The position numbers were made by a program, and so were the translations under genes. A stretch of 64,000 nucleotides of DNA from assembly GCA_009838525.1 (NCBI GenBank), contig VXRJ01000018.1:728346-792345 (forward strand), in the 5' to 3' direction. How positions within the stretch are numbered: the stretch's first letter is position 1; each line of letters opens with the position of its first letter. This DNA comes from Acidobacteriota bacterium (lineage in GTDB: Bacteria > Acidobacteriota > Vicinamibacteria > Vicinamibacterales > UBA8438). The notes beneath the pieces were generated by a model. The model was given only the letters and a program-made list of their open reading frames with translations. It had not been told where the DNA came from and ran no database searches. Positions 18,549 through 27,581 of the stretch are shown piece by piece.

Positions 18549-19612
18549 GCAGTTTCTCTCGGGCGGAACAACAGCTCCGTGATGCGGTCGCCGACGGCGT
18601 CTTCCCAGGCGCCGTCGCCGAGGCAGGAACCCTTGACGGCCCCGTCTGGAGTTGCGCGACCGGACATCTCACTCTCGGCCAGGACAGCCCGGCGGTCACC
18701 GCGGAGACCATCTTCGACCTGGCCTCACTCACAAAAGTGGTAGCCACGACAACGATTGCCATGCGACAGGCTGATGCTGGCGTGACGCCGCTCGATCTTC
18801 GTGTTGGCGATGCATTGACCGGCTGGCGCGGCGACGACCGCCGACAAGTCACCGTGCGCGATCTGCTGGCGCACTGCTCCGGTCTGACGGCGCATCTTCC
18901 CTTCTATCGCGACCACGCGGATCGCGCAGAGTTCGAAGCGTCCGTCTGCCAGCTGCCGCTCGAGTACCCCCCCCGAACGCGGTCCGTCTACAGTGACCTC
19001 GGTTTCATTCTGCTCGGTTTCATCCTGTCGAACCGGCACCCGGACGGCGCCGGTCTGGCGGAACAGTTCGCTCACTTCGCCGCGGAGCGCGGCTGGGGAG
19101 AAATCGGCTACCACCCACCCGCATCCTGGCGGCCCCGGACCGCCCCGACGGAACAGGATCCCTGGCGCGGACGAACCCTCGTTGCGGAAGTTCACGATGA
19201 AAACGCGTGGGCGCTGGGTGGTGCTGCAGGGCACGCCGGCCTCTTCGGCACGGCGGCGGCGGTCAGCGCGTTCGCGCGCGACATCCTGCGCGGGTTCAAC
19301 GGCGACGCTACGATTGCTTCGCCTGCGACCTTCGAGACATTTTGCAGGTGCACCGATGTTCCCGGCAGCTCGCGCGCTCTCGGCTGGGACACGATGCGCC
19401 CTACGTCGTCATGCGGCGAGCGCCTCTCGCCGCGCTCCATAGGCCATACTGGGTTCACCGGCACGTCGCTCTGGATCGATCCGGACGCCGGCCTCTCGAT
19501 CGTGTTGCTCACCAACCGTGTCCACCCGTCGAGAAAGAACGAAGCGATCCTGCAATTCCGCCCCGGCTTCCATTCGGCCGTCCATGCGGCGGTGACGCAC
19601 CCATGCTCCTGA
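18545..19612 (+). CDS. Serine hydrolase, beta-lactamase/PBP fold
   Basis: A 355-residue penicillin-binding-protein-like hydrolase. The nucleophile motif is S61-L-T-K64, the second motif is Y149-S150-D151 (in place of Y-x-N), and HTGFTGTSLWIDP near residue 300 is the KTG-equivalent. This is the pattern of class C-like esterases and DD-peptidases (for example YfeW relatives). No signal peptide is obvious, so a cytoplasmic location is possible. It is translationally coupled to the upstream SSS symporter (ATGA) and overlaps the next SSS gene by 10 bases. A role in uptake and processing of muropeptides or other amides is a guess from this context. Confidence 0.8.
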
Positions 19613-21345
19613 CGCCGCTCGACTGGTTCCTGCTAGCCGTAACTCTGGCGCTTCCGATTACGGTGGGCATCCTGGCCGGACGAGGGGCAGGCCGGAGTCT
19701 GTCGGACTACTTTCTCTCCCGCCGCAACCTCCCGTGGTGGATCGCCGGAACTTCCATGGTCGCGACGACATTCGCCGCCGATACCCCGCTCGCGGTAACC
19801 GGCCTGGTGGCAACAAACGGCATCGCGGGCAACTGGCTCTGGTGGAACGCGGCCCTCGGCAGCATGTTGACCGTCGTCTGCTTCGCACGACTCTGGCGGC
19901 GCGCCGGCATCCTGACCGACGTGGAGTTCGTAGAGATTCGTTACACGGGCAGGACGGCGGCGCTGCTGCGCGGGCTGCGGGCGATCTGGCTCGGCCTTCC
20001 CGTCAACTGTCTGGTCATCGGTTGGGTAAACCTGGCGTTGTCGAAGGTGCTCTCCATCGCTCTGGGCTGGAATCGTCTGACCGCGGTGCTGATCGGCTTG
20101 GCGGCCACCGGCGCCTACGCGGCCCTCGCCGGACTCCGCGGAGTCGTCGCAGCAGATGTAGTGCAGTTCGTCGTCGCCATGACGGGAGCCGTCGCGCTGG
20201 CGTACTACGCACTCTCCACGCCCGCGGTGGGCGGGATCGAGGGCTTGCGGGCAGCGCTGCCGGAATCGACCTTCCGCCTGCTGCCGGCGGTCGGCTCCTC
20301 CGACCTGTCACTCACGACCGGCACGTTGCTACTGCCCCTCGGCGCGTTCTTCGCATACCTCGGCGTGCAATGGTGGGCGAGCTGGTATCCGGGGCAGGAG
20401 CCCGGGGGCGGCGGTTATGTCGCTCAACGGATGCTGTCGGCCAAGAACGAACGCCATGCCGTCCTGGCGACACTGTGGTTTACGCTGGCGCACTACTGTC
20501 TACGCCCCTGGCCCTGGGTGCTGGCCGCACTCGCCTCGCTCGTCCTCTACCCTGGCCTCGCCGACCCGGAGGCGGGCTACATCATGCTGATTCGCGATCA
20601 TCTTCCCGCCGGCTGGCGCGGCCTGCTCGTGGGCGCCTTCTTCGCTGCCTACATGTCGACGGTATCGACCCAGCTGAACTGGGGCACGTCGTACCTGGTA
20701 CACGACGGCTACCGGCGATTTGTTCGACCGGACGCGACCGAGAACCATCTGGTCACCGTCTCTCGCCTCACGACGATCGGCCTGATGATCGTGAGCGGGG
20801 CGATCACGTTCTGGCTCGACTCGGTCCGGCAGGCCTGGGAGTTCATGCTGGAAGCGGCGGCCGGACTTGGCCTGGTGCTGATCCTCCGGTGGTACTGGTG
20901 GCGTGTGACCGCGTTGTCGGAGATTACCGCCCTGGTCGCGTCCGCCGTCGGCTTCGTCCTACTTCGGACTCTGACCGATATCCCCTTCCCTGATTCCCTC
21001 CTCTATCTGGTCCCCTGGACCACCGGCTGGTGGATCGCGGTGACGCTCGCAACGCCACCCGACCCCCTCCCGCACCTGATTGCCTTCTACCGCCGCGCCC
21101 GCCCGGCCGGCCCCGGATGGCGTCCGATTGCCACCGCCGCCGGTGAGGCGCCACCTGAGCCGGTCGCACCGCTTCTGCGACGCTGGGCGGTTGGTGGCGC
21201 GGCAGTCTATGCGACGCTGGCGGCAACCCACCAGTGGTTGTTCGGAACGCGCACGTTCGCCGCTCTCCTGTTTGGGGCAGGGGCGGTATTGACCGTCTGG
21301 CTTGCGCGCGATCTGACGGCTACGGACCGGCGTCAGGCAACGTGA
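19603..21345 (+). CDS. Sodium:solute symporter (SSS family), second copy
   Basis: A 580-residue SSS transporter, longer than its neighbour because of a C-terminal extension with additional helices after about residue 460. The N-terminus reads SLSDYFLSRRNLPWWIAGTS, the family hallmark, and GAFFAAYMSTVSTQLNWGTSY is the conserved helix-8 sodium-site region. It differs strongly from the first SSS protein, so the pair is not a recent duplication. The ATG at 19603 lies 10 bases inside the preceding hydrolase gene. The 3' end overlaps the convergent PDZ gene by 26 bases. Substrate unknown. Confidence 0.87.
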   Translation: MLLTPLDWFLLAVTLALPITVGILAGRGAGRSLSDYFLSRRNLPWWIAGTSMVATTFAADTPLAVTGLVATNGIAGNWLWWNAALGSMLTVVCFARLWRRAGILTDVEFVEIRYTGRTAALLRGLRAIWLGLPVNCLVIGWVNLALSKVLSIALGWNRLTAVLIGLAATGAYAALAGLRGVVAADVVQFVVAMTGAVALAYYALSTPAVGGIEGLRAALPESTFRLLPAVGSSDLSLTTGTLLLPLGAFFAYLGVQWWASWYPGQEPGGGGYVAQRMLSAKNERHAVLATLWFTLAHYCLRPWPWVLAALASLVLYPGLADPEAGYIMLIRDHLPAGWRGLLVGAFFAAYMSTVSTQLNWGTSYLVHDGYRRFVRPDATENHLVTVSRLTTIGLMIVSGAITFWLDSVRQAWEFMLEAAAGLGLVLILRWYWWRVTALSEITALVASAVGFVLLRTLTDIPFPDSLLYLVPWTTGWWIAVTLATPPDPLPHLIAFYRRARPAGPGWRPIATAAGEAPPEPVAPLLRRWAVGGAAVYATLAATHQWLFGTRTFAALLFGAGAVLTVWLARDLTATDRRQAT

Positions 21346-22189
21346 CGTGGATCGACAACGGCGTACCGTCGCGAACGATACTCAGTGTGAACTCCTCAGC
21401 CGGGTCGACCGAGCGGAGATACCGTCGAAGCTCCTGGCGACCCTCGACCGCGGTCTCATCAATCATCGTAATCACGTCGCCCGCGCGCAAACCAGCCTCC
21501 GCGGCTGGAGTGGACGGCTCGACGTGTGTCACGAGCAGTCCCCGCTCAATGCCAAAGTAGTCGGCCAATTGTCCGTCGACGCCACGGACGCGCACCCCGA
21601 GGCGGCCCGGCGCAGACTCGAGGCGCAGCAGGGCGTCGCCCACGATGTCTCGCAACTCCAGTTCTTCCAGGCGCTCGGACAGTTCGCCTAAATGCAGCTC
21701 GAGTTCATCGATGTCGAACTCTCCTTCAGGACTTGTGAACATCCACGCCCGCCCACGGAAGCCGGGGTGTTCCGCGGTAGCAAGCGTCAGTGTCTCACTC
21801 TCGCCGTCGCGCAGCACCTCGAGCGTCACTTGCCGCCCGACTGGCGTTTCCCGGACCACCCTCGCGAGATGCCGGCTGCTCCGGACCCGCTCGCCGTCGA
21901 ACTCGACGACGACGTCTCCCTCACGCAGCCCGGCCTGCGCCGCGGGACTTCCATCGGTCACGACAGTCACCGTCGCACCGACGTCCTGATCGTCGGCATC
22001 GCGGATCGCGATGCCGATCCAGCTTACGTCACGGGCTGGAGACAGGAACTCCGGCATTACGAAGCGAGAATCGTTGCCGCGCCACTCGAACTCCCGCTCG
22101 GTCTGGGCGGCGACGGGAATGGCCATGGCCAGTGCAGCCAGCACCGCCGCGCGCGCGCCGACGTACGCTCGGTATCCAATCCGTCGCAT
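21320..22189 (-). CDS. Exported double-PDZ protein without protease domain
   Basis: A 289-residue protein with a signal peptide (AAVLAALAMAIPVAAQ) and two PDZ domains. The first is at about 55-135 (IGIAIRD...GSPAAQAGLREGDVVVEFDG); the second, C-terminal, at about 195-285 (LGVRVRG...STPAAEAGLRAGDVITMIDE). HtrA/DegP-type PDZ pairs normally follow a trypsin-like domain, which is absent here. A Glu/Leu-rich, probably helical, linker separates them. I start at ATG 22189 because AGGAGG lies 6 bases upstream. It follows the pseudopilin genes on the same strand and may be a periplasmic scaffold or substrate adaptor for that system. Confidence 0.78.
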   Translation of the reverse strand: MRRIGYRAYVGARAAVLAALAMAIPVAAQTEREFEWRGNDSRFVMPEFLSPARDVSWIGIAIRDADDQDVGATVTVVTDGSPAAQAGLREGDVVVEFDGERVRSSRHLARVVRETPVGRQVTLEVLRDGESETLTLATAEHPGFRGRAWMFTSPEGEFDIDELELHLGELSERLEELELRDIVGDALLRLESAPGRLGVRVRGVDGQLADYFGIERGLLVTHVEPSTPAAEAGLRAGDVITMIDETAVEGRQELRRYLRSVDPAEEFTLSIVRDGTPLSIHVTLPDAGP

Positions 22190-22285
22190 GGTGCGCCTCC
22201 TGTCGAGGTTCATGCTCTTGAGACGCGCGAGTCGCGATGTTGGTCTGCGCGGAGGATACGAGGGCAGAATCCCCCGTCACCCGGT

Positions 22286-22897
22286 CTACTGCAAACCCGG
22301 TGCCGTTGACGGGTCGCCCGCCGAGTCGACGACGAACAACCACTGGTCGTACTGCGCGGCGCCGTTGTACTGGCCGATGGAAGACGTGGTGCTCCGGCTC
22401 GCCACACCAGCGACGCCGCCTTCGACGCCGCCGGGGTCGTGGTCACCTCCGATCGCCCGGTCTCCCGTCATGGCCGGATCCGCACCGCCGGTACGGTCGG
22501 TCCCCGCGGGCGGTGCTTCCTCCCCACCGCCAGCCGTCCCGCCCAGTTCCGACGGGAGGATCAGACGGAATTCGCCATCTTCGGTCATCGGGTCCCGGTA
22601 CGCGCGCCGGAGATACCGCCCCTCGACCAAAGTCTCGAGATCGGGAGGAAACGCCCCGGGCTGCTCGCGCTGGTAGAGCATGATGGCGCGCGCGTATTGC
22701 TCACCCCGAAAGACCAATTCCGCTTCGCGCTCCCGCTGGGCGGCATGTCGCCACGCAGGGAGCGCCATCGACGCCACCACACTCAGGACAGCCAGGCTGA
22801 CGAGAAGCGCCGCCATCGCATAACCGCCCTCCGGTGCGCGTCCGATGCGGGAATCCCTCCGCCCGCGCCCTGACCGGCCCCGGCTACCACTCCGCAT
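22286..22897 (-). CDS. Minor pseudopilin lacking Glu5
   Basis: A 203-residue type II secretion/type IV pilus-like pseudopilin. A basic leader of about 25 residues ends in EGG, followed by YAMAALLVSLAVLSVVASMALP, the hydrophobic helix. The +5 residue is Ala, where most prepilins have Glu; among type II secretion pseudopilins the tip subunit GspK is known to lack it. A helical ARAIMLYQREQPGAFPPDLETLV segment follows as in GspG-like proteins. The C-terminal part is Gly/Asp-rich and low in complexity (about 115-170). The start codon lies 14 bases inside the upstream pilin gene. No ortholog assigned. Confidence 0.72.
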   Translation of the reverse strand: MRSGSRGRSGRGRRDSRIGRAPEGGYAMAALLVSLAVLSVVASMALPAWRHAAQREREAELVFRGEQYARAIMLYQREQPGAFPPDLETLVEGRYLRRAYRDPMTEDGEFRLILPSELGGTAGGGEEAPPAGTDRTGGADPAMTGDRAIGGDHDPGGVEGGVAGVASRSTTSSIGQYNGAAQYDQWLFVVDSAGDPSTAPGLQ

Positions 22898-23297
22898 AGT
22901 TGGTTCCGTCCAGCGCCACCGCCTCCGATCCGCTCCGCACGTCGTACACCCCGCGTGCGAACGGATCGGCCGGATCGGAGGGGGCCGGCTCCAATTGCCA
23001 GGTGTCCGCCGATCCCGTAAACGGATCGACCGGGATCGCCCGGAGATAGCCCGTGCTCACAAGCGACTCGAGTGCCGGCGGGTACTCGCCCCGGTCCGCG
23101 TAGTGCTGATCGATCGCGTCGCGCATCCGGAAAAGATCCTCCTTCAGCACCGCCTCCCGCGAGCGGGTGACGGCACTCTGGTAACCGACCAGCGCGATGG
23201 TCGACAGAACCGTGATGAGCGAGATGACTATCGTCAGCTCGATCAGCGTCCATCCGTTGCACCGGAACGTGCAACGCCCTTTCGTCGTTGTCGACAT
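22884..23297 (-). CDS. Pseudopilin, GspG-like (second)
   Basis: A 137-residue prepilin: short leader ending CNG, then WTLIELTIVISLITVLSTIAL with Glu at +5, the prepilin peptidase signature. DLFRMRDAIDQHYADRGEYPPALESLVSTGYLR is the conserved pseudopilin helix and PP loop. The end, VYDVRSGSEAVALDGTNYAEW, closely parallels the end of the neighbouring pilin (VYDVYSRARGTALDGTRYRDW), so the two are paralogs. The ATG at 23297 overlaps the preceding stop by one base (TGATG). It is probably a structural or minor subunit of the pseudopilus. Confidence 0.82.
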   Translation of the reverse strand: MSTTTKGRCTFRCNGWTLIELTIVISLITVLSTIALVGYQSAVTRSREAVLKEDLFRMRDAIDQHYADRGEYPPALESLVSTGYLRAIPVDPFTGSADTWQLEPAPSDPADPFARGVYDVRSGSEAVALDGTNYAEW

Positions 23298-23782
23298 CAC
23301 CAGTCGCGGTAGCGGGTGCCGTCGAGCGCGGTGCCGCGAGCGCGGGAGTAGACGTCATAGACGTTCTCCCCACCCCAGCGGGCCGTGTCCGGATCGTCCT
23401 GGTACGACCGCAGCCCCCAATCCGCCTCGCGCGTCATCGGATCGATGGGAATTCGCCGAAGGAACCGGATCACCTCGCCCGCGTTCTCGTCAACCGGCTC
23501 GACCCCGTCAACCAGAGTCTGCAGATCCGGCGGATAGCCCTGGTTCTGCGGATCGACATCCGGCCCGGCGATCACGCCGAGGTCGACGGCATCCTTGTAG
23601 TTGTCAATCGCCACTCGCATTTCGCGCAGCGCGCGGCGCAGTTCGGTCTCCCGCTGCCGCTGCACGGTTACGCGGGCAAGCGGCGCCGCGGCCGACGCCA
23701 GGATCAGCAGGATGACGCTGACGATCAGCAGCTCGACAAAGGAGTAGCCCCGCTCGCTACGGTTGCGCGGGAGTCGCATCAT
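23297..23782 (-). CDS. Pseudopilin, GspG-like (first)
   Basis: A 161-residue prepilin with leader RLPRNRSERG and mature start YSFVELLIVSVILLILASAA, keeping Glu at +5. A helical VAIDNYKDAVDLGVI segment is followed by YPPDLQTLVDGV and RIPIDPMTREADWG, typical of GspG-type major pseudopilins. The shared C-terminal ALDGT-x-Y-x2-W motif makes it a paralog of the next gene. Tandem ATGs at 23782 and 23779 both fit. The start overlaps the pilO-like gene by 26 bases. It would be processed by a prepilin peptidase, none of which is encoded in this window. Confidence 0.85.
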   Translation of the reverse strand: MMRLPRNRSERGYSFVELLIVSVILLILASAAAPLARVTVQRQRETELRRALREMRVAIDNYKDAVDLGVIAGPDVDPQNQGYPPDLQTLVDGVEPVDENAGEVIRFLRRIPIDPMTREADWGLRSYQDDPDTARWGGENVYDVYSRARGTALDGTRYRDW

Positions 23783-24374
23783 CGTTCCCCTCGGCCGTGG
23801 CGTTCAGGTAGTACGTCGCCAGACCTAGCGTCAGGACCTGCATTCCCTCCACGTCTTCGCCGCCGCTCAGCAGAATCTCTTCGATCACCAAGAACTCGGG
23901 CAAGGCCTCCACCGCGGCGATGAACTGCCGCAGGTCGCGGTAGACGCCCTGCACCACCATCGAGACGCGGAGCCGCTCGAGGCTACTCGTCGCGTCCGTG
24001 TCGATTTCCGACGCGCGCCGCTCCATCATGAGGCCGTGCATATCGACAAGGGAGGCCAGCCGCGAGAAAGCGATCGCCCGCGCCCCCGGCAAATCGGACG
24101 GCAACAGACTGCTGCGGAAGGTACGGAGCTCCGTATCGACACGCGTCAGCCCATCGGCCGCGGCAGTGCTGCTTGCGAGTCGCTGCTCGGCCACGGCCAG
24201 TGCGGCAGCCGCCCCCGATGCGCGCTGCTCGGCGTTGGCCAACTTCACCGTCCAGGGGTAGACCGCGAATCCCCACAACCCGGCGTCGACCGCCAACAGG
24301 ATTGCCACCGCCGACACCGCCACGCGCTTCTCAGTCACGACGCGCCGGGCGAAGGTCCAGGCCGAATCGGTCAC
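23757..24374 (-). CDS. pilO: PilO-like pilus/secretion assembly protein
   Basis: A 205-residue inner-membrane protein with one N-terminal transmembrane helix (about 18-38), a coiled-coil region (about 45-90) and a C-terminal ferredoxin-like domain with VQGVYRDLRQFIAAVEALPEFLVIEEILL, the typical PilO core. PilO pairs with PilN in the alignment complex linking the PilM ring to the outer-membrane secretin. It starts at GTG 24374, overlapping the pilN stop. GspM of type II systems is the alternative name for this fold. Confidence 0.82.
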   Translation of the reverse strand: MTDSAWTFARRVVTEKRVAVSAVAILLAVDAGLWGFAVYPWTVKLANAEQRASGAAAALAVAEQRLASSTAAADGLTRVDTELRTFRSSLLPSDLPGARAIAFSRLASLVDMHGLMMERRASEIDTDATSSLERLRVSMVVQGVYRDLRQFIAAVEALPEFLVIEEILLSGGEDVEGMQVLTLGLATYYLNATAEGNDDATPAQP

Positions 24375-24964
24375 GATCGTCCCTCCGCGTCCGACCCGGC
24401 TGCCCTGGCCGCCGCCGCCGGGGCGACCCGCCCACGAACCTGCGCCCGGTAGGTTCCGGCCTCGGCAAGTTCCGCCTGGCGCACCAGCACGTCCATGAAC
24501 GCGCCGGTCGCCTCCAGCCGCTCGATGAACTGATCGATCTCCGCGAGATTCCGCCCCACCATACCCAGCTCAAGGGCCAGCACGCCATCGGCTGTGTCCG
24601 GCCGGACCGCCGTCAGCATCACCCCGGGCGGAAGCGTCTCGTCAATCAGATTGAAGAAGCCGGTCCAGGAAAAATTGCGCTGCGCAATCAGCCGGTTCAC
24701 TTCTCCCGCGGCGGAGGCAAGTGAATCGACGTGCTCCTCCCCGAGGCCTCGCTCCAGGGCCGTGCTCCGGCCGGTAATCGCGGAAGCGTCACGCTCCGCC
24801 ACCTCCGCTTCGCGAGTCAACAGGTCCGCCGCGCGGGAAAGCTCGACCAGGCGCACCGCGCCGAAGGCCAGAACCACGATGGCTGCGAAGCCGATTACCG
24901 CCAGTCCCAAGTGAATTGCGCGTTCGTTGTAGAAGGGACGCGTCGCGAGGTTCGTCGTCAGCAT
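24371..24964 (-). CDS. pilN: PilN-like pilus/secretion assembly protein
   Basis: A 197-residue bitopic protein. The cytoplasmic start NLATRPFYNERAI matches the PilN peptide that binds PilM (INLLPWR-type segment). A transmembrane helix follows (about 18-40), then a coiled coil and a compact domain with FFNLIDETLPPGVMLTAVRPD. The tail is Ala-rich. It lies 12 bases after the pilM-like gene, consistent with assembly of a PilM-N-O complex. In type II secretion terms it matches the C-terminal half of GspL. Confidence 0.83.
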   Translation of the reverse strand: MLTTNLATRPFYNERAIHLGLAVIGFAAIVVLAFGAVRLVELSRAADLLTREAEVAERDASAITGRSTALERGLGEEHVDSLASAAGEVNRLIAQRNFSWTGFFNLIDETLPPGVMLTAVRPDTADGVLALELGMVGRNLAEIDQFIERLEATGAFMDVLVRQAELAEAGTYRAQVRGRVAPAAAARAAGSDAEGRS

Positions 24965-24976
24965 CGGATCGTACTG

Positions 24977-25954
24977 TCAGGCTGCGGGCATCTCCACTGC
25001 TCGCGACCGATCGCGCAGCAGAATCCCTATCGGCGCCGCCAGCAGTTCCAGAGGCGCCGTCCCGCCGGCGCCCCGGTCGTCCATGAGCGGCGCCAGCCGA
25101 TCGACGAGGCGTTCGGTCGGAAGCTCCGGCAACCGCTCGGCGATGACGGTGTCGACATGCCCCTCCCCCACGATCAGCGCGCGCATCAGGCCACGGCCTC
25201 CGAGGCGATCCTGGTAATACATCACCGTCTGGTGCACGAGGTCCTCGACCCGTCCGCCATCAGCCGGCATGTGGCGGAAGAAGAGGAGTCGATCACTACG
25301 AACAATCGCTATCGAGGCAGCGTCCCCCACGGTCTGCACCAGCATCCAGTCGCCACCGTCGTCCCCCGCGCCGCGGGCCAGCGCCGCGTTGAGCAGATTG
25401 ATACAAGCAAGATCCGCCACTCCCGCCCGCGCTGCTACGGCATCGCAGACTGCCTCGTATTCCTTCACGACATCGCGCCGGGCCAACACGGTTACGAAGG
25501 ACTGTGCCCCCGCGTCGTCCCGGACCCCAGGCGTCCAGGCGAGCTGCGCCTCGTCCAGGCGAAACGGCGCCGAACCCCCTACCTGCCACCTGATCAGCTC
25601 ATCGAGATCCGCGACGCGAATCGGCGGCTCGTCGAAACGGATGATTGACACCTTCGCCGCACCATCCGGCATAACGAGGGCGACGCGGGGCGGACGGCGC
25701 GGCAGCTGCCGCAGAGCCTCGTCGACCGCGCCGTTGACGGCCTGCGCATCCTGAATGTTCTGGCCGGTGATCGACGGAGTCACGGCTCCGTCCGGCAATC
25801 CGACACGGGCGTACCCTGCGAGCTGCGGCGGACCACTCCCGCGCGCGAGTTGGACAACGGAAACATGATCGGCGCCAATCGACACGGCTGAGGACGGTCC
25901 CGGCGATACCGCCAGCGCCCGCAACATGCGGCCGAACGCTCCCCGCTCAGGCAA
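24977..25954 (-). CDS. pilM: PilM-like actin-fold assembly protein
   Basis: A 325-residue cytoplasmic protein with the actin/FtsA-like fold of PilM or the N-terminal half of GspL. SSAVSIGADHVSVVQLARG is the first phosphate-binding-like strand. ELIRWQVGGSAPFRLDEAQLAW and YEAVCDAVAARAGVADLACINLLNA are family landmarks. DWMLVQTVGDAASIAIVRSD is degenerate compared with nucleotide-binding actin folds. The start is uncertain: TTG 25954 has AAGGTG upstream and overlaps the ATPase gene by 8 bases, while ATG 25927 would be 9 residues shorter. Confidence 0.8.
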   Translation of the reverse strand: MPERGAFGRMLRALAVSPGPSSAVSIGADHVSVVQLARGSGPPQLAGYARVGLPDGAVTPSITGQNIQDAQAVNGAVDEALRQLPRRPPRVALVMPDGAAKVSIIRFDEPPIRVADLDELIRWQVGGSAPFRLDEAQLAWTPGVRDDAGAQSFVTVLARRDVVKEYEAVCDAVAARAGVADLACINLLNAALARGAGDDGGDWMLVQTVGDAASIAIVRSDRLLFFRHMPADGGRVEDLVHQTVMYYQDRLGGRGLMRALIVGEGHVDTVIAERLPELPTERLVDRLAPLMDDRGAGGTAPLELLAAPIGILLRDRSRAVEMPAA

Positions 25955-27581
25955 CGAACGTCACCTTGTTGATCTCGTGCAGAGTTGTCCGGCCCGCGAG
26001 CACCTGCTCGACAGCAGCCTCTCGCAGAAACCGCATCCCGGTAGCGTGAGCTGCCACCTTGATCTCCGACGCCGGGCGCCTTTCCAGAATCATCTCGCGC
26101 AGCTCGTCGGTGAGGTCGAGAAGCTCCCCTATCGCCGTGCGGCCCCGATAACCCGTGCCGGCGCACTCGATGCAGCCGCTCCCCTCGTACAACGCATGCC
26201 CCGCAGCCGCCGCCGGATCGATTGCCGACTCGCGGAGCGCTGACTCGGTCAGCTCCGCCGGCCGGCGGCAATCTCGGCAGAGGGTCCGAACCAGCCGCTG
26301 GGCCAAGACGCAGTTGAGGGCGGAGACGAACTGGTAGGGCTCCACACCCATATTGAGAAAGCGGCCGAGCACGTCGATCACGTTGTTCGCATGCACGGTC
26401 GTGAAGACCAGGTGTCCGGTGAGCGCGGACTGAATCGCGATCTGCGCCGTCTCCGGGTCGCGGATCTCGCCCACCATTATCTTGTCCGGATCGTGGCGAA
26501 GGATCGACCGCAGGCCGCGCGCGAACGTCAACCCCTTGCGTTCGTTGATCGGGATCTGCGTGATCCCTTTTAGCTGGTACTCGACCGGATCCTCGATCGT
26601 GACGATCTTGTCCTCCGGTGAGGCGATCTCCGAAAGCGCCGCATAGAGCGTGGTCGTCTTTCCGCTGCCGGTCGGGCCGGTCACGAGCACCATGCCGTAT
26701 GGCTCCGCGATGGCGCGGCGAAACCGGCGAAGCAGGTCCTTCCGGAAGCCGAGAATGTCGAGGCGCAGCTCGCGAAACTGTTCGCTGATGGACGTCTTGT
26801 CGAGGATCCGGATCACCGCATCCTCGCCATGGATGCTGGGCATGATCGACACCCGGAAGTCGATCGCCTTGCCCGGCATGCGCAACTTGAACCGCCCATC
26901 CTGCGGCACCCGCTTCTCGGCGATGTCCAGTTCGGCCATCACCTTGATCCGGGAAAGGACCGCCCCATGGAACTGGCGGTCGATTGGCCGCATCGCCGGC
27001 TGCAGAACGCCGTCGATCCGATACTTGACGTGCACGGCGTCATCCTGGGTCTCGACGTGGATATCGCTCGCGCGCCGCTGAATAGCCGTGTAGATGATCG
27101 AATCAACCAGCTTGATCACGGGCGAGAGATCGCTTGTGAGCCGCTCGACGGTCAGCGCCTCTTCGCCAGCATCGTCTTCGCGGAGCAGTTGCAGGCCGAA
27201 GCTCTCGGTTGCTTCATCAAGCACGCGCTGAGAGCTCTCACTGCGCGAGAGAATCGCGTCGATCGCCGACGGCGTTCCGACCGTTACCGTGACCGTCGTG
27301 CCGAGCAACAGGGAAAGCTCGTCGATCATCGGCAGGTCGGTGGGATCCGAGACGACGATCTCAAGCGCCTCGCCGTTGCGGCGGCGCGGAACGAAGCGGT
27401 AACGAAGCATCAGGTCGGCCGGGATCGATCGCAACAACTCCTGGTCGATGACGAACGCGCTCATGTCGACAAAGTCGAGCCGGTAGCGCTCCGCCAACTC
27501 GCGCGTGCGCTCCTCCTCGACCGCCGGGTCGACAACCGTGCTCTCCGGGATTCCCGTTGCGGCGGCGTCCGTCTCGGCCAT
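25947..27581 (-). CDS. Assembly ATPase PilB/GspE
   Basis: A 544-residue hexameric ATPase powering pseudopilus extension. It has an N-terminal MshEN-type domain (about 20-120), the N2 domain, and an ATPase core with Walker A GPTGSGKT at 302-309. The Asp box, IMVGEIRDPETA (Walker B) and the His box follow. A tetracysteine zinc module (CRDC ... GCIEC) lies near the C-terminus, as in GspE and PilB. It starts at ATG 27581, one base overlapping the stop of pilC. Gene order pilC-pilB-pilM-pilN-pilO with no pilT nearby favours a secretion-type or non-retractile system. Confidence 0.95.
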   Translation of the reverse strand: MAETDAAATGIPESTVVDPAVEEERTRELAERYRLDFVDMSAFVIDQELLRSIPADLMLRYRFVPRRRNGEALEIVVSDPTDLPMIDELSLLLGTTVTVTVGTPSAIDAILSRSESSQRVLDEATESFGLQLLREDDAGEEALTVERLTSDLSPVIKLVDSIIYTAIQRRASDIHVETQDDAVHVKYRIDGVLQPAMRPIDRQFHGAVLSRIKVMAELDIAEKRVPQDGRFKLRMPGKAIDFRVSIMPSIHGEDAVIRILDKTSISEQFRELRLDILGFRKDLLRRFRRAIAEPYGMVLVTGPTGSGKTTTLYAALSEIASPEDKIVTIEDPVEYQLKGITQIPINERKGLTFARGLRSILRHDPDKIMVGEIRDPETAQIAIQSALTGHLVFTTVHANNVIDVLGRFLNMGVEPYQFVSALNCVLAQRLVRTLCRDCRRPAELTESALRESAIDPAAAAGHALYEGSGCIECAGTGYRGRTAIGELLDLTDELREMILERRPASEIKVAAHATGMRFLREAAVEQVLAGRTTLHEINKVTFVA

